This document shows, one piece after another, positions 53,601-63,102 of a DNA stretch of 64,000 nt. The translations under genes and the position numbers were made by a program. A model generated the notes under the pieces. That model had not been told where the DNA came from. It was given only the letters and a program-made list of their open reading frames with translations, and ran no database searches. This DNA is from Antrihabitans auranticaus. Lineage in GTDB: Bacteria; Actinomycetota; Actinomycetes; Mycobacteriales; Mycobacteriaceae. How positions within the stretch are numbered: position 1 is the stretch's first letter; every line of letters begins with the position of its first letter. The DNA is taken from assembly GCF_016481275.1 (NCBI RefSeq), contig NZ_JAEMNW010000009.1, positions 62,001 through 126,000 of the forward strand, read 5' to 3'.

Positions 53601-56600
53601 CAGGTGGGCCTCGTCGAAGCACACGGCACCGGAACAGTCGTCGGAGACCGAACCGAACTGGCGGCATTGACCGAAGTCTTCGCCGACGCAGGCGCGACGC
53701 CCGGTGCGTGCGCGCTCGGATCGGTGAAAAGTCAGATCGGGCACACGAAGTGTGCTGCGGGACTTGCCAGTCTGATCAAGACCGCACGCGCACTGTATGT
53801 CGGTGCGCGCCCACCGACCGGGAACGTCTCGACCCCGAACGGCTTCTGGGACACGGCCTCGAGCCCGTTCTACTTCGACTCCGTCGCCCGGCCGTGGCTT
53901 GCACCCGCGGGCGAACGGTTCGCCGGAGTCAGCTCGTTCGGGTTCGGCGGCACCAACTTTCACGCGGTTCTCGCGGGTTACGGCGGCGCGCCCGAACCTG
54001 CCCACGGCCGCGACGAGTGGCCCGCGGAGCTGTTCTGTTTCCGCGGTGCCGACCGTCAGGCAGCACAACGGTCGATGGAACGATTGGCCGACCTCCTCAC
54101 GGCCAACGACGCCGCGGGCAGACCGTGGCGGCTGCGCGACCTTGCGCGAACCGTTGCCGAAGAGTTCGGCGATTCCGGACGGCCCGTGCAGGTCGCGTTC
54201 GTGGCATCCGATCTCGATGACCTGATGAGCCGGCTTGCGTTGGCGCGAGACTCCGTCACGAGGCCCGGCGACGGTATCTTCGCCGCCGTCGGGCCGACGG
54301 CGGCGAAGACCGGGCGAGTGGCATTCCTGTATCCCGGCCAAGGCTCGCAGCGCGTCGGGATGCTGGCCGATCTGTTCGTCGCTTTCCCGCGGTTGCGACG
54401 GTTTTTGCGCCTCGGCAAGGACTGGTACCCACAGATGTACCCGCCCGCGACGTTCTCGCCCGACGATGCGGCTGCGCAGCGCGCAGACCTCACCGACACC
54501 CGGGTCGCGCAACCGGCACTGGGCGTTGCCGAACTGGCCATGACAGAGTTGCTCGCCACGTTGGGGATTCGGCCGGATGCCGCGGCGGGCCACAGCTACG
54601 GCGAGCTGGTCGCGCTGTATTCGGCAGGTGTCCTGTCCGACGTCGAGTTGCTCGATCTCAGTCGTGCCCGCGGTGCGGCAATCATTGCCGCCGCACGAAG
54701 TGCCGGCCAGGACGCCGGTGCGATGGCCGCTGTCAGTGGGAATGCCGAGCGTGTGCGGGCCGTGCTCGCGGCGCACACCGACTGCGAATCGGTGGTGCTG
54801 GCCAACCGCAATGCACCCGAGCAGACAGTGATTTCCGGCCCGACGGCGGCGATCGAGAGCGCGGTCGTCCGGCTCGGTTCGCAGGGTCTGCGTGCGACCA
54901 AACTTCCTGTGGCGTGCGCATTCCACAGCCCGGTCGTGGCGGGTGCGGCCGGCAGTCTCGGGCTAGCGATCGACAAGACTCACCTGGCCGCACCGTCGTT
55001 CCCAGTCTGGTCGAATTCGACGGCGGCGCCCTACCCGCGCAGTGTCGAGGCAGTTCGTGACCTGCTCGTCCGGCAGGTCGCAGAGCCGGTGCGCTTCGTC
55101 GAACAGATCGAGTCGATGTACGCCGCCGGCGTGCGGATCTTCGTCGAGGCGGGTCCGGGTCGCGTGCTGACGCAGCTCGTCGGCAAGATTCTCGGCGATC
55201 GCGAGCACACCGTCGTGGCATGTGACGCGCCCGGCGAATCCGGACTGCGCCGGCTGCTGTTTGCGCTCGCCGAACTCGCGGCCGCGGGCGTCGCGGTCGA
55301 CACGACTGCGCTGTTCAGGGGCCGAGACGCGCGAGCTGTTTCGCAGGCTGACCTGCCACGACGACCGGGCTGGTTGGTGAACGGTCAGCTGATCTGCACA
55401 GCGGACAGACAACACGTGCCCGGCAGTCTGCGCCCGGCGCGCGAACTCGAGACGCAAGTCCTTCCGCTGGCTGCTTTCGGTCCGGCGCCGACAGCGGCCC
55501 GCGACGATGTCGTGCTCGAGTTCCTGCGGTCGACGCGCGAACTGATGACTGCGCAGCGTGACGTCATGATGGGCTACCTCGGTACGACCGCTGCCGAACT
55601 TCCCGCCGCGCTGCCGGTGCATTCGGTGGCCGCCATCCCCGCGGTGGAAGCTCCCGAGTCGGCCGAGATCGTCACTGCCGCACCCGCAGTTCAATTCACG
55701 CCCGAGCGGGCTTTCGCGACGTTGCGTGCTGTCGTGAGCGAAAGGACAGGTTATCCGGCGGACATGCTGGACGCCGATCTCGACCTCGAAGGCGACCTCA
55801 GCATCGACTCGATCAAACGGATCGAGATCTTCGGAGTGCTGCGCGAGCGCATGGCGTTCCTGGGCGGTTCGGCGGCTGTCGACGAGTCCGCTGTCGAGGA
55901 ACTCGCACGACTCAAGACTCTGCAGATGATCGTGGATTGGCTTGTGAGCCGGTCTGATTCGGCGACAGCCGCCGTGCCCGCCGACGGGAACGGCGCTGCG
56001 GGAAGCGACCCAGCGCCGGTATCGGCGGGATGCGAGCGCTACGTGGTCGAGGTGCAGCCGTTGCCTGCCCTCGCGCCGAGTGCGGCAACGTCGTTGGCCG
56101 GACACAATGTCGTCGTTGTCGAATCCGGGTGCGACGTCGACCGCGAAGTAAGAATCTTGCTCGAACGGCACGGCGCCAAGGTGTGCCAACTGCAGGCAGA
56201 TGCCGACTGGAGCAAGGCAATTCGTAGCGCTGACGTGGTCGTGCACCTCGCGGGAATTGCCGCAGACACCGCGCCACTGCTGCCCGACAACTTTGCGCTG
56301 CTGCGGGAGTCGCTACTCGGTGGGGCAACTCGGCTTCTCGTGGCCACCGGTCTCGGCGGCAGGTTCGGTCGCGACAGTCACAGCAGAGGCGACGGGGCGG
56401 TCGGGTTGCACGGGCTGGTTCGAACGGCAGCACTGGAGTTCCCCGAAGTCGCCGCGCGCGCCGTCGATGTCGATCCCAAGGACGAACCCGAACGAATCGC
56501 TGCCGCGTTGATCGCCGAACTTTGTCTGACGGACCGGAGTGCCCCCGTTGTCGTGGGTTACCTCGACGGTGAGAGGGCGACGCCGATCGTCGTCGCAACA

Positions 56601-57530
56601 CCGCTGTCCGCAGGAGCACTGTCCGGGGAACGGCAGCCCGACGCGGCCGCACTCGGTCTCGGACCGTCGGCTGTCGTTCTGCTCACCGGTGGTGCTCGCG
56701 GCATCACCGCGAAGGTAGCGATGGGCCTGGCACGCGTGACCGGTTGCCACGTCGAACTGGTCGGGCGCACACCGCTTCCCGAGGCACCCGAATCGCCGGC
56801 AACCGCTGCGGCAACAGATCGAATTGCGTTGCGCCGCGCACTCATCGCACAGGGTATGCGAATTCCCGCCGACGTGGATGCCATGGCGACGCGCCTTCTC
56901 GCCGAGCGGGAAATCCGCAGCACGCTAGCCGTGCTGGATGGCAGTGCGGCGTCAGTTCGTTATCACGCCCTCGATATCCGGGACGCCGCGGCGGTTCGCA
57001 GGGTCGTCGACGACATCTATTCGCGGCACGGACGGCTCGACGGTGTCGTGCACGGCGCAGGAATTCTGGACGACCGCCTCACCAAAGACAAGTCGCCGCA
57101 ATCGTTCCGGAACGTCTTCGACACGAAGATCGAAGGTGCGCGCGCCATCGCGCGGGCGGTGCGGGAAGACCTGCGGTTCCTCGTGCTGTTCGGCAGTGTG
57201 TCCGGCGTCTTCGGAAATCGGGGCCAGGTCGACTACGCCGCGGCCAACGACGCACTCGACACCCTTGCGCATACGTGGGGCGCCCGCATCCCGGGGCGCG
57301 TGCTCGCCGTCGACTGGGGTCCCTGGGCCGCGACCGACGGCGGGATGGTGACGGCCGAATTGGTGCAGGAGTACGCGCGACGGGGTATCGGCGTGATCGA
57401 GCACGACGACGGGGTCGCGTGCTTGCTGCAGGAGTTGGCGTACGGCGGCGGCGACGACGTGCAGGTGCTGTACATGGCGGGGTCACCCGAAGGATTCGGC
57501 GCCGCGATGCCGGGTCGTGCTCGTGACTGA
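50625..57530 (+). CDS. PfaD-PfaA-like fusion synthase (NMO-NMO-KS-AT-ACP-KR)
   Basis: This 2301-residue multidomain lipid/polyketide synthase starts at ATG 50625 after GGCGGAG. Two PfaD-like nitronate-monooxygenase/enoyl-reductase domains come first (about 5-260 and 290-620); the first has GCEGGGRVG, the second ECGGHVG. The KS (from 668) has Cys865 in VDAACASSLAALD and the HGTG and GHTK His motifs. The AT (from 1233) has FLYPGQGSQRVGM and Ser1324 in GHSYGE. One ACP has Ser1729 in DLSIDSIKRIEI, the PUFA-synthase style. The KR (about 2010-2290) has LLTGGARGITAKVA. It should elongate and reduce an acyl chain. The gene overlaps the next by 14 bases. Confidence 0.9.
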   Translation: MESVARSGDQVLGISPFSEPNARHTVAVARAGGVGILDLGRDVHAADVALADICEWWQGPFGVRVPAGCKSDPFDVPDRVDTVVLASLDGTAEWLRADRRWRVLVEVCSLAQARDAVRVGSHGLIARGCEGGGRVGQATTFVLLQQLLADPAVAVPIWAAGGIGLHTAAAAVAGGAAGVVLDTQLALVSEMELPRTVTAALRAMDGSETAVVGGHRVYVRPDLSVPEPDWTPEQVAERLGAQDLRTQLLPVGQDGALAAMLADRFGTAGGVVQAIRSAIQTNIAASVEHAPLGAGGRFAARHGLRVSAAQGPMTHVSDKAAFAAAIAREGGLPFLALSLMSGDKTRALLEETATALGAAPWGAGILGFVPAELREAQLQAVLAVRPPYALIAGGRPAQAAELEKAGIATFLHVPSPGLLDQFLAQGARRFVFEGRECGGHVGPRTSFALWEAQIERLLAFGREHPDPEQYFDGVQVLFAGGIHDERSAAMVSTLAAPLVARGAGIGVLMGTAYLFAEEAVASGAIVPTFQEAALGCTDTVLLDTSPGHSTRCVDSPYVRAFLDTKQRMIADGVGRQQMWAELEQLNLGRLRIASKGLRRRGDDIVAVAAGVQRSDGMVMIGDVAALRSTTTTIAEIHDRVSAGATDFLATRAAELGIGSVPTEVKGSAPLDIAIVGMAGVFPQAEDAARYWSNVLDGVDAITEVSADRWDPALYYDSDAGGRPDGHKTPSKWGGFVPYIAFDALAYGIPPASLAAIEPVQLLALEVAARALRDAGYRTVGGAGRSFDRDRTSVIFGTEPGSDLSNAYGFRTLFPSYFGELPTGLDAHLPKLSEDSFPGVLGNVIAGRIANRLDLGGANYTVDAACASSLAALDTACKELSAGTSDMVLCGGADTHNSVSDYLLFSSVGALSASGRCRTFDSAADGIAIGEGVGCLVLKRLVDAESDGDRVYAVVKAIAGSSDGRSLGLTAPRADGQRRAMERAYLMAGVSPAQVGLVEAHGTGTVVGDRTELAALTEVFADAGATPGACALGSVKSQIGHTKCAAGLASLIKTARALYVGARPPTGNVSTPNGFWDTASSPFYFDSVARPWLAPAGERFAGVSSFGFGGTNFHAVLAGYGGAPEPAHGRDEWPAELFCFRGADRQAAQRSMERLADLLTANDAAGRPWRLRDLARTVAEEFGDSGRPVQVAFVASDLDDLMSRLALARDSVTRPGDGIFAAVGPTAAKTGRVAFLYPGQGSQRVGMLADLFVAFPRLRRFLRLGKDWYPQMYPPATFSPDDAAAQRADLTDTRVAQPALGVAELAMTELLATLGIRPDAAAGHSYGELVALYSAGVLSDVELLDLSRARGAAIIAAARSAGQDAGAMAAVSGNAERVRAVLAAHTDCESVVLANRNAPEQTVISGPTAAIESAVVRLGSQGLRATKLPVACAFHSPVVAGAAGSLGLAIDKTHLAAPSFPVWSNSTAAPYPRSVEAVRDLLVRQVAEPVRFVEQIESMYAAGVRIFVEAGPGRVLTQLVGKILGDREHTVVACDAPGESGLRRLLFALAELAAAGVAVDTTALFRGRDARAVSQADLPRRPGWLVNGQLICTADRQHVPGSLRPARELETQVLPLAAFGPAPTAARDDVVLEFLRSTRELMTAQRDVMMGYLGTTAAELPAALPVHSVAAIPAVEAPESAEIVTAAPAVQFTPERAFATLRAVVSERTGYPADMLDADLDLEGDLSIDSIKRIEIFGVLRERMAFLGGSAAVDESAVEELARLKTLQMIVDWLVSRSDSATAAVPADGNGAAGSDPAPVSAGCERYVVEVQPLPALAPSAATSLAGHNVVVVESGCDVDREVRILLERHGAKVCQLQADADWSKAIRSADVVVHLAGIAADTAPLLPDNFALLRESLLGGATRLLVATGLGGRFGRDSHSRGDGAVGLHGLVRTAALEFPEVAARAVDVDPKDEPERIAAALIAELCLTDRSAPVVVGYLDGERATPIVVATPLSAGALSGERQPDAAALGLGPSAVVLLTGGARGITAKVAMGLARVTGCHVELVGRTPLPEAPESPATAAATDRIALRRALIAQGMRIPADVDAMATRLLAEREIRSTLAVLDGSAASVRYHALDIRDAAAVRRVVDDIYSRHGRLDGVVHGAGILDDRLTKDKSPQSFRNVFDTKIEGARAIARAVREDLRFLVLFGSVSGVFGNRGQVDYAAANDALDTLAHTWGARIPGRVLAVDWGPWAATDGGMVTAELVQEYARRGIGVIEHDDGVACLLQELAYGGGDDVQVLYMAGSPEGFGAAMPGRARD

Positions 57531-60500
57531 CGCGGCACACGGCTCCAACGGACCGGCGGTGGCTATCGTCGGGATCGGCGCCCTGTTCCCCGGTGCCGGT
57601 GATGCAGAAACCTTCTGGCGCAACATAGTCGGCGGGGTCGACGCGATCTCGCAGGTCCCACCCACGCGGTGGGATCCCGAGTACTACCAGCCGGATCTGC
57701 CGGCCGCCAGTGATCGGCTCTACTGTCGGCGCGGTGGCTTCGTCGACGACCTCGCCTACTTCGACCCGGCCCCGTTCGGCATCATGCCGTTCGCTGCAGC
57801 CGGTTCGGAACCGGATCAAATGCTGGCCCTACGGGTCGCCACCGAGGTGATCACCGACATCGGCGGTCCAGAGCGGCTGCCTGACCGAAGCCGGGTCGGT
57901 GTGATCCTGGGACGTGGCGGCTACCTGTCCCCAGCGGGCGCGCGGCTCGATCAACGCGTGCGGACGGCGCGACAGCTGGTCACGACGTTGCGCGAGTTGG
58001 TACCCGACCTCGGTGAGGATCAGCTCGAACAGGTCCGCTCCGCGTTCCAGGAGCGGCTCGGACCCGAAAGACCGGAGGCCGCAATCGGCTTGGTGCCCAA
58101 CCTCGTCGCATCCCGCATCGCGAACCGGCTCGATCTGCAGGGCCCGGCGTATACGGTCGACGCGGCTTGTGCGTCGTCGCTACTGGCAGTCGACCACGCT
58201 GTCAGCGAACTTGCCACCGGCCGTTGTGATTTGGTCCTTGCCGGCGGGGTTCATCACACCCACGACATCACCTTCTGGTCGGTGTTCACCCAACTCGGCG
58301 CGTTGAGCCGCAGTGAGCAGATTCGCCCCTTCGATCAAAGTGCGGACGGGCTGCTGATCGGTGAAGGCACGGGCATGATTGCGCTGAAGCGACTCGCGGA
58401 CGCCGAGCGGGACGGCGACCGGATCTATGCGGTCGTCCGCGGTACCGGAATTTCGAGCGACGGCCGCGCATCGAGCCTGATGGCGCCGCGCACGGAAGGT
58501 CAAGTCCTCGCGCTGCAAAGGGCCTGGCGCACAGCGGGACTCGATCCGACCGCACCGGGAGCGATCGGACTGCTCGAGGCGCACGGAACCGCGACACCCG
58601 CCGGCGACGAGGCTGAACTTGCCACATTGACGACGGTTTTCGGTCTGGCTACGACGTCGGGACCGGACATCGGAATCGGTTCTGTGAAGTCCATGATCGG
58701 CCACACCATGCCTGCCGCGGGTATCGCTGGTCTCATCAAGGCGGTTCTCGCGGTGTACCACGGGGTCTTGCCGCCGACCTTGCACTGCGACGAACCGCAC
58801 CGCGCGTTCGCGGGTACCCGCTTCGCGCCCGTGACCGCCGCCCGACCGTGGAAAGAACCACTGACCGGTCCACGGCGGGCTGCCGTCAACGCCTTCGGCT
58901 TCGGCGGCATCAACGCACACGTGATCGTCGAACAAGCGCCTGGACCGAAGGTCGGCTCGCATCACACCGAAACCGATCGGGCTGCCGGCGCGGAGAGTCT
59001 TCTGCTGCTGTCCGGCGCAACTGTGGGCGATATCGCCGCAGCGCTCGATGTCGACGACGACGCGCTGCTCGAACAGGCCCGCCGTTGCGCGTCGACGGGT
59101 ACCGGCCCGGTCCGGCTGGCGATTGCCGCACCCGACGCCCGCCGGATAGCGCTGGCACGCAAGATCGTTGCCCGCGGAACGCCGTGGCGGGGCCGCAGCG
59201 ATGTCTATTTCGAGCCGCGCCGACTGATCACCGATCGCCGGCAGGTCGCGTTTCTCTTCCCGGGCCTGGAACCGACGTTTGCGCCACGGATCGAGGGGGT
59301 CGCCGCGCATTTCGGGCTTCCGCCAATCGAATTGAGCAGCGGCACGTCGTTCGTCGAGCAAGCGGTGAACGTGGTGGCAGTTAGCCGTTTGCTCGCAGCA
59401 GCCATGCACGAAATCGGTATCGAGCCAGGACTTCTGGCCGGTCATAGCCTCGGCGAATGGACAGCGATGGTCGCCGGCGGGATGTACCGGCGCGAGGATG
59501 CAGACGCCTTCATCGACTCGGTCGCCGACGACGGCGCTGATTCACCGGATGTCGTCTACGCCGCGCTCGGCTGCTCGGCCGCCGACGCTGTGACTGCGCT
59601 CGGTGCACTGCACGGTCCGGCGGATGTCGTCGTCACACATGACAATTGCCCGCATCAGTCGGTCGTGTGCGGTCACCCGCAGCGGATCGACGAGGCGATC
59701 GACCGCCTCCGTCAGGCAGGTGTACTTGCTCAGGTCGTGCCTATTCGGACGGGCTTTCACTCGCCGGTGATGGCCGACCACCTCGGTCCGGTCTACGACG
59801 CCTTCCACCGTTTGCCACCGCGTGCTGCCTCCGTCCCCGTGTGGTCCGCGACGTCGGTCGACAAGTTTCCGGACTCACCCGAGCAGATCCGCGCGCTCGT
59901 GATCAGGCATCTCGTCGAGCCCGTGCGCTTCCGGCCCTTGCTCGAGCGCCTGCACGCGGAAGGTGTCCGCGCATTCGTGCAGATCGGACCCGGCAGCCTG
60001 CCGGGATTCGTTGCAGACACGCTGCGGGGGAGCGAACACCTAGTTGTCGAAACCGCTGTTGCCGAACGTGATTCGCTGGTTCAGCTGTGGCGCGTCGCAG
60101 CGGCGTTGTGGGCCGCGGGTCTGAATCCACGGTTCGATCGGTTGCCTGGGATACAGCGGCCGGAGCGACGCACACCCGCAAAACCGTTGTCCTCGACCGC
60201 GATCAAGCTGGACCTCGGCAACCGGTCCATCATGCTCGGCGGTGCGCTGGCGCCACTCGTTCCGCAGCCGGCAGCAGCAACGTCGTCCCGAAGTCGGACT
60301 GCAGCGCTTGCGGACAGCGCGATTCTTGCCGAGTTCGACGCACTCGTCGCGGAGATGACGGCGCACACCGAGTCGGTGGTGCAGGCGTGGGCACAGACCG
60401 CCACGAATGTCGTCGCACTGCCCACGACGGCCACGACAACGCGCGTCATCTCACTCGAAACCATGCCCGAACTGATCGATCATTCGCTGATCGCGACCCC

Positions 60501-61965
60501 GGCGGGTTGGCATGATCCCTCGGACGGATTTCCCATCGTGCCGATCACCGGGATGCTCGAGATCATGGCGGACGCAGCCCGCGAGCTGTTGCCCGGTCGC
60601 GTCGTCATCGGCTGGTCGAATGTGCGGGCGATGCGCTGGCTCGTCGCCGCGCCGGCCACGACCGTCACGATCGACGCCGTCGTGGACGAGAGCGCACGAG
60701 ACGATGCCGAGTGCGTCACGGTGACCATAGCGGGTCATGCGACCGGCACAGTCCTACTGTCCGGACGCTATCCGCACCCGCCTGAACGCACGTCGGAGCT
60801 GCTCGACGGTGAGCGCCCGGCAGCGGTCTCCGCGGATCGAATCTACCGCGACAGAAGACTTTTCCACGGCCCACGATTCGCGGGCATTACGGAGCTCGTC
60901 TGCGACGCGGACTGGGGTGCGCGCGCGGTGCTGGTCAATCTGCCGACGCGGGGTGCGCTCTTCGACGCGGTCGGTCAGGTGATCGGGCATTGGGCGCAGG
61001 TGTCTCTCCAGGTCGATCGCACCGTGTTCCCGGTCGGGATCGATTCGATCGAGCTGTACGGCCCGCCGCAGCGGGATGGCGCCCTGCTGAAACAGACGGC
61101 GTGGATTCGTGAGGCCACGTCGACGACCCTGCGTGCGGATTCCGACCTGGTCGACGAGCGCGGCGCGCTGTGGGCCCGCGTGCAGGGTTGGACGAACAGC
61201 CGCATCGCGGGCGACGAGCGCAACTGGCAGATGCAGCTGCATCCCGATTCGCTCGGGCTGGGCACGATTGAGCCCGGCGGCTGGTGCCTCGTGGAGGAGC
61301 AGTGGCCCGACACCCGCACGCGCGAGTTGATCATGCGCAACTACATGTGTGCAGTCGAGCGCGACGCGTACGAACGCCTCGATCCGATGCACCAGCGGCG
61401 TTGGCTGCTCGGCCGGATTGCCGCCAAAGACGCCGTTCGTAACTGGCTGTGGGCCAACGGGACTGCGTCGGTCTACACGTGCGAGTTTGCGATCGATGCC
61501 AGTGTCACCGGTCGGCCGTATGCTGTTGGCCTGCCGAACCTCGACGAATTGCAGATCGCCCACGCGAATACGAACTGCCGCGGGCGTGCCGTGGGACTCG
61601 GCGTTGCCATGGTCGCCACCCACGCGGTCGGCATCAGTATCACAGCGGTTGGCGGCGACACCACGGAAGTGCCGCTCAGTGCGGGCGAGCGCGACCTCAT
61701 CCACCAGCTGCCCACGAGCGATCCCACCGTACTGCGCGCCCGGTTCGCCGCCGCGAAAGAGGCTGCGGCGCAGTTGGCCAACGAGGATGGGCCGCTCGCG
61801 GTTGCCGCGGTCCGACACAACGCCGACCAGGACGCGGATGTCACTGTCGAGCCGCTCGCGAGCTGTCCGCTACCGATCCACACGCGTCTGATTACCGTCG
61901 ACGACCAGCCCTTCGTCGTCGCGTGGACGCATTCACCGTCAGCCGACCGAGGAGACTCACGATGA
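57517..61965 (+). CDS. KS-AT-DH synthase with PPTase-like C-terminus
   Basis: This 1482-residue companion synthase starts at GTG 57517 (or 57523). The KS has Cys218 in VDAACASSLLAVD, His356 in EAHGTATPAG and His396 in IGHTMPAAG. The AT (about 575-900) has FLFPGLEP and Ser644 in GHSLGE. A hotdog dehydratase-like domain follows with PELIDHSLIATPAGW (His989) and FPIVPITGMLE. The end (about 1255-1470) resembles a fused phosphopantetheinyl transferase: WLLGRIAAKDAVR and AAAKEAAAQ (Lys1414, Glu1415). The usual G-I-D-x-E is GISIT (1372-1376), so its metal site looks lost. It overlaps the next gene by four bases. Confidence 0.88.
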   Translation: MLVTDAAHGSNGPAVAIVGIGALFPGAGDAETFWRNIVGGVDAISQVPPTRWDPEYYQPDLPAASDRLYCRRGGFVDDLAYFDPAPFGIMPFAAAGSEPDQMLALRVATEVITDIGGPERLPDRSRVGVILGRGGYLSPAGARLDQRVRTARQLVTTLRELVPDLGEDQLEQVRSAFQERLGPERPEAAIGLVPNLVASRIANRLDLQGPAYTVDAACASSLLAVDHAVSELATGRCDLVLAGGVHHTHDITFWSVFTQLGALSRSEQIRPFDQSADGLLIGEGTGMIALKRLADAERDGDRIYAVVRGTGISSDGRASSLMAPRTEGQVLALQRAWRTAGLDPTAPGAIGLLEAHGTATPAGDEAELATLTTVFGLATTSGPDIGIGSVKSMIGHTMPAAGIAGLIKAVLAVYHGVLPPTLHCDEPHRAFAGTRFAPVTAARPWKEPLTGPRRAAVNAFGFGGINAHVIVEQAPGPKVGSHHTETDRAAGAESLLLLSGATVGDIAAALDVDDDALLEQARRCASTGTGPVRLAIAAPDARRIALARKIVARGTPWRGRSDVYFEPRRLITDRRQVAFLFPGLEPTFAPRIEGVAAHFGLPPIELSSGTSFVEQAVNVVAVSRLLAAAMHEIGIEPGLLAGHSLGEWTAMVAGGMYRREDADAFIDSVADDGADSPDVVYAALGCSAADAVTALGALHGPADVVVTHDNCPHQSVVCGHPQRIDEAIDRLRQAGVLAQVVPIRTGFHSPVMADHLGPVYDAFHRLPPRAASVPVWSATSVDKFPDSPEQIRALVIRHLVEPVRFRPLLERLHAEGVRAFVQIGPGSLPGFVADTLRGSEHLVVETAVAERDSLVQLWRVAAALWAAGLNPRFDRLPGIQRPERRTPAKPLSSTAIKLDLGNRSIMLGGALAPLVPQPAAATSSRSRTAALADSAILAEFDALVAEMTAHTESVVQAWAQTATNVVALPTTATTTRVISLETMPELIDHSLIATPAGWHDPSDGFPIVPITGMLEIMADAARELLPGRVVIGWSNVRAMRWLVAAPATTVTIDAVVDESARDDAECVTVTIAGHATGTVLLSGRYPHPPERTSELLDGERPAAVSADRIYRDRRLFHGPRFAGITELVCDADWGARAVLVNLPTRGALFDAVGQVIGHWAQVSLQVDRTVFPVGIDSIELYGPPQRDGALLKQTAWIREATSTTLRADSDLVDERGALWARVQGWTNSRIAGDERNWQMQLHPDSLGLGTIEPGGWCLVEEQWPDTRTRELIMRNYMCAVERDAYERLDPMHQRRWLLGRIAAKDAVRNWLWANGTASVYTCEFAIDASVTGRPYAVGLPNLDELQIAHANTNCRGRAVGLGVAMVATHAVGISITAVGGDTTEVPLSAGERDLIHQLPTSDPTVLRARFAAAKEAAAQLANEDGPLAVAAVRHNADQDADVTVEPLASCPLPIHTRLITVDDQPFVVAWTHSPSADRGDSR

Positions 61966-62276
61966 CCGCAGCGACCGGTGACAGCCGGGTATTCGACGAG
62001 GTGGTGGCGATGCTCACCGAGGTGATCGGCGCGGACTTCCTGCTGGAGATCGATGTGACCCCCGAATCGTCGTTCAGTGACGACCTCGCCGTGGAGAGCG
62101 TCGAGTTCGTCGCGCTGGGGCAGAAGCTGCAGCAGCGCTACGGCGAAGACGTGAATTTCGTTGCCTTCGTTGCCGACCTGGACATCGACCAGATCACCGC
62201 GATGAACGTGGGCACCGTCGTGTCTTACATCGAGACCTGTCTCTCCGAGACGGCGGCACTGGGCGCCGATGGCTGA
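61962..62276 (+). CDS. Stand-alone acyl carrier protein
   Basis: This 104-residue acyl carrier protein starts at ATG 61962, overlapping the synthase stop as ATGA and served by GAGGAG. The four-helix pattern has the phosphopantetheine Ser in DDLAVESVEFVALGQKLQ, where VESVE replaces the common DSLD/DSIK. The C-terminal DLDIDQITAMNVGTVVSYIE is typical. It should carry the growing or finished acyl chain between the synthases and the following hydrolase or glycosyltransferase. It overlaps the hydrolase gene by eight bases. Confidence 0.88.
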   Translation: MTAATGDSRVFDEVVAMLTEVIGADFLLEIDVTPESSFSDDLAVESVEFVALGQKLQQRYGEDVNFVAFVADLDIDQITAMNVGTVVSYIETCLSETAALGADG

Positions 62277-63102
62277 CGTCACTGCTTCCGGCGTGCGATT
62301 TCACGTCGAGCGGATCGCGCCCCGCGGCATTGCGGCGGGGTCGCTGCCCACTGCTCCAACCGTGGTGTTCATGCACGGCATGGCGGTCGACGACATGGCC
62401 AGCTTCTACTTCACCCTTGCGGCGCCGCTCGCGGCCACCGGGGCCGACGTAATTCTGTACGACCAACGTGGACAGGGTTTGTCGGAGCGACCGCGGTCGG
62501 GTTACACGATCGACGACGCGGTCGCGGACCTGTTCGGGATTCTCGACGCCATGGCCGTGACCGAGCCGGTTGTGTTGATCGGCAACAGCTTCGGCGGCTT
62601 CGTCGCGGGTCACGCTGCGTTTGCGCGACCCGAGAGGGTTGCGGGAATAGTCTTCATCGAAGCCATCTGCGCCGGACCGGTTGCCGCGGACTGGGTGGAG
62701 AGCATGGTCAACTCGCTCAGTGTCACAGCGCTGAATTTGGAACATGAACGCACACACGAACAATGCGCAACCGCGGGGCTTCGCAAGTCCGCGAAGAAGC
62801 TGGGCAGTATTTACGATCTGCTCAACGGCACGACGCTGATCGAGGACTTGGCCGCCACGCCGCCGCTGCCCGAGCGCAGTCTGGCAGCCATCGAGTGCCC
62901 GACGCTCGCAATCTTCGGTGAGCATTCGTTTCTACTGCCCGCGGCCGACGACCTCGTACGGAACGTGCCCGACTGCGCGGTCGAAATCCTGCCCGACGTG
63001 AACCATTCGGTGCTCGTCGAAGCGACGGGTCCGTTGTGCGCCTTGATCGTCGATTGGCTCGTGAGGCTGGCTCCCGTCGAACTGGCGGTGGCAACGAGAT
63101 GA
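62269..63102 (+). CDS. Alpha/beta hydrolase (thioesterase-like release enzyme)
   Basis: This 277-residue alpha/beta hydrolase has the oxyanion motif VFMHGMAVDDMASFY, DQRGQGLSERP after strand 4, and the nucleophile elbow VLIGNSFGGFVAG. The acid is near IFGEHSFLLPAADD and the catalytic His in PDVNHSVLVEATG. In this operon it is the natural candidate for releasing the chain from the carrier protein, or for coupling it to an acceptor. That role is inferred from position. It starts inside the end of the ACP gene and overlaps the glycosyltransferase gene by four bases. Confidence 0.88.
   Translation: MADVTASGVRFHVERIAPRGIAAGSLPTAPTVVFMHGMAVDDMASFYFTLAAPLAATGADVILYDQRGQGLSERPRSGYTIDDAVADLFGILDAMAVTEPVVLIGNSFGGFVAGHAAFARPERVAGIVFIEAICAGPVAADWVESMVNSLSVTALNLEHERTHEQCATAGLRKSAKKLGSIYDLLNGTTLIEDLAATPPLPERSLAAIECPTLAIFGEHSFLLPAADDLVRNVPDCAVEILPDVNHSVLVEATGPLCALIVDWLVRLAPVELAVATR

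Noticed and set aside
53592-54926. Long minus-strand ORFs inside the PKS gene
   Set aside because: Arg/Gly-rich mirror frames of a high-GC coding sequence.
50625-61965. Enediyne (PksE) or modular type I PKS
   Set aside because: The DSIK-type ACP motif, PfaD-like domains and KS-AT-DH companion fit a PUFA-synthase relative; there are no repeated extension modules and no enediyne accessory genes in view.
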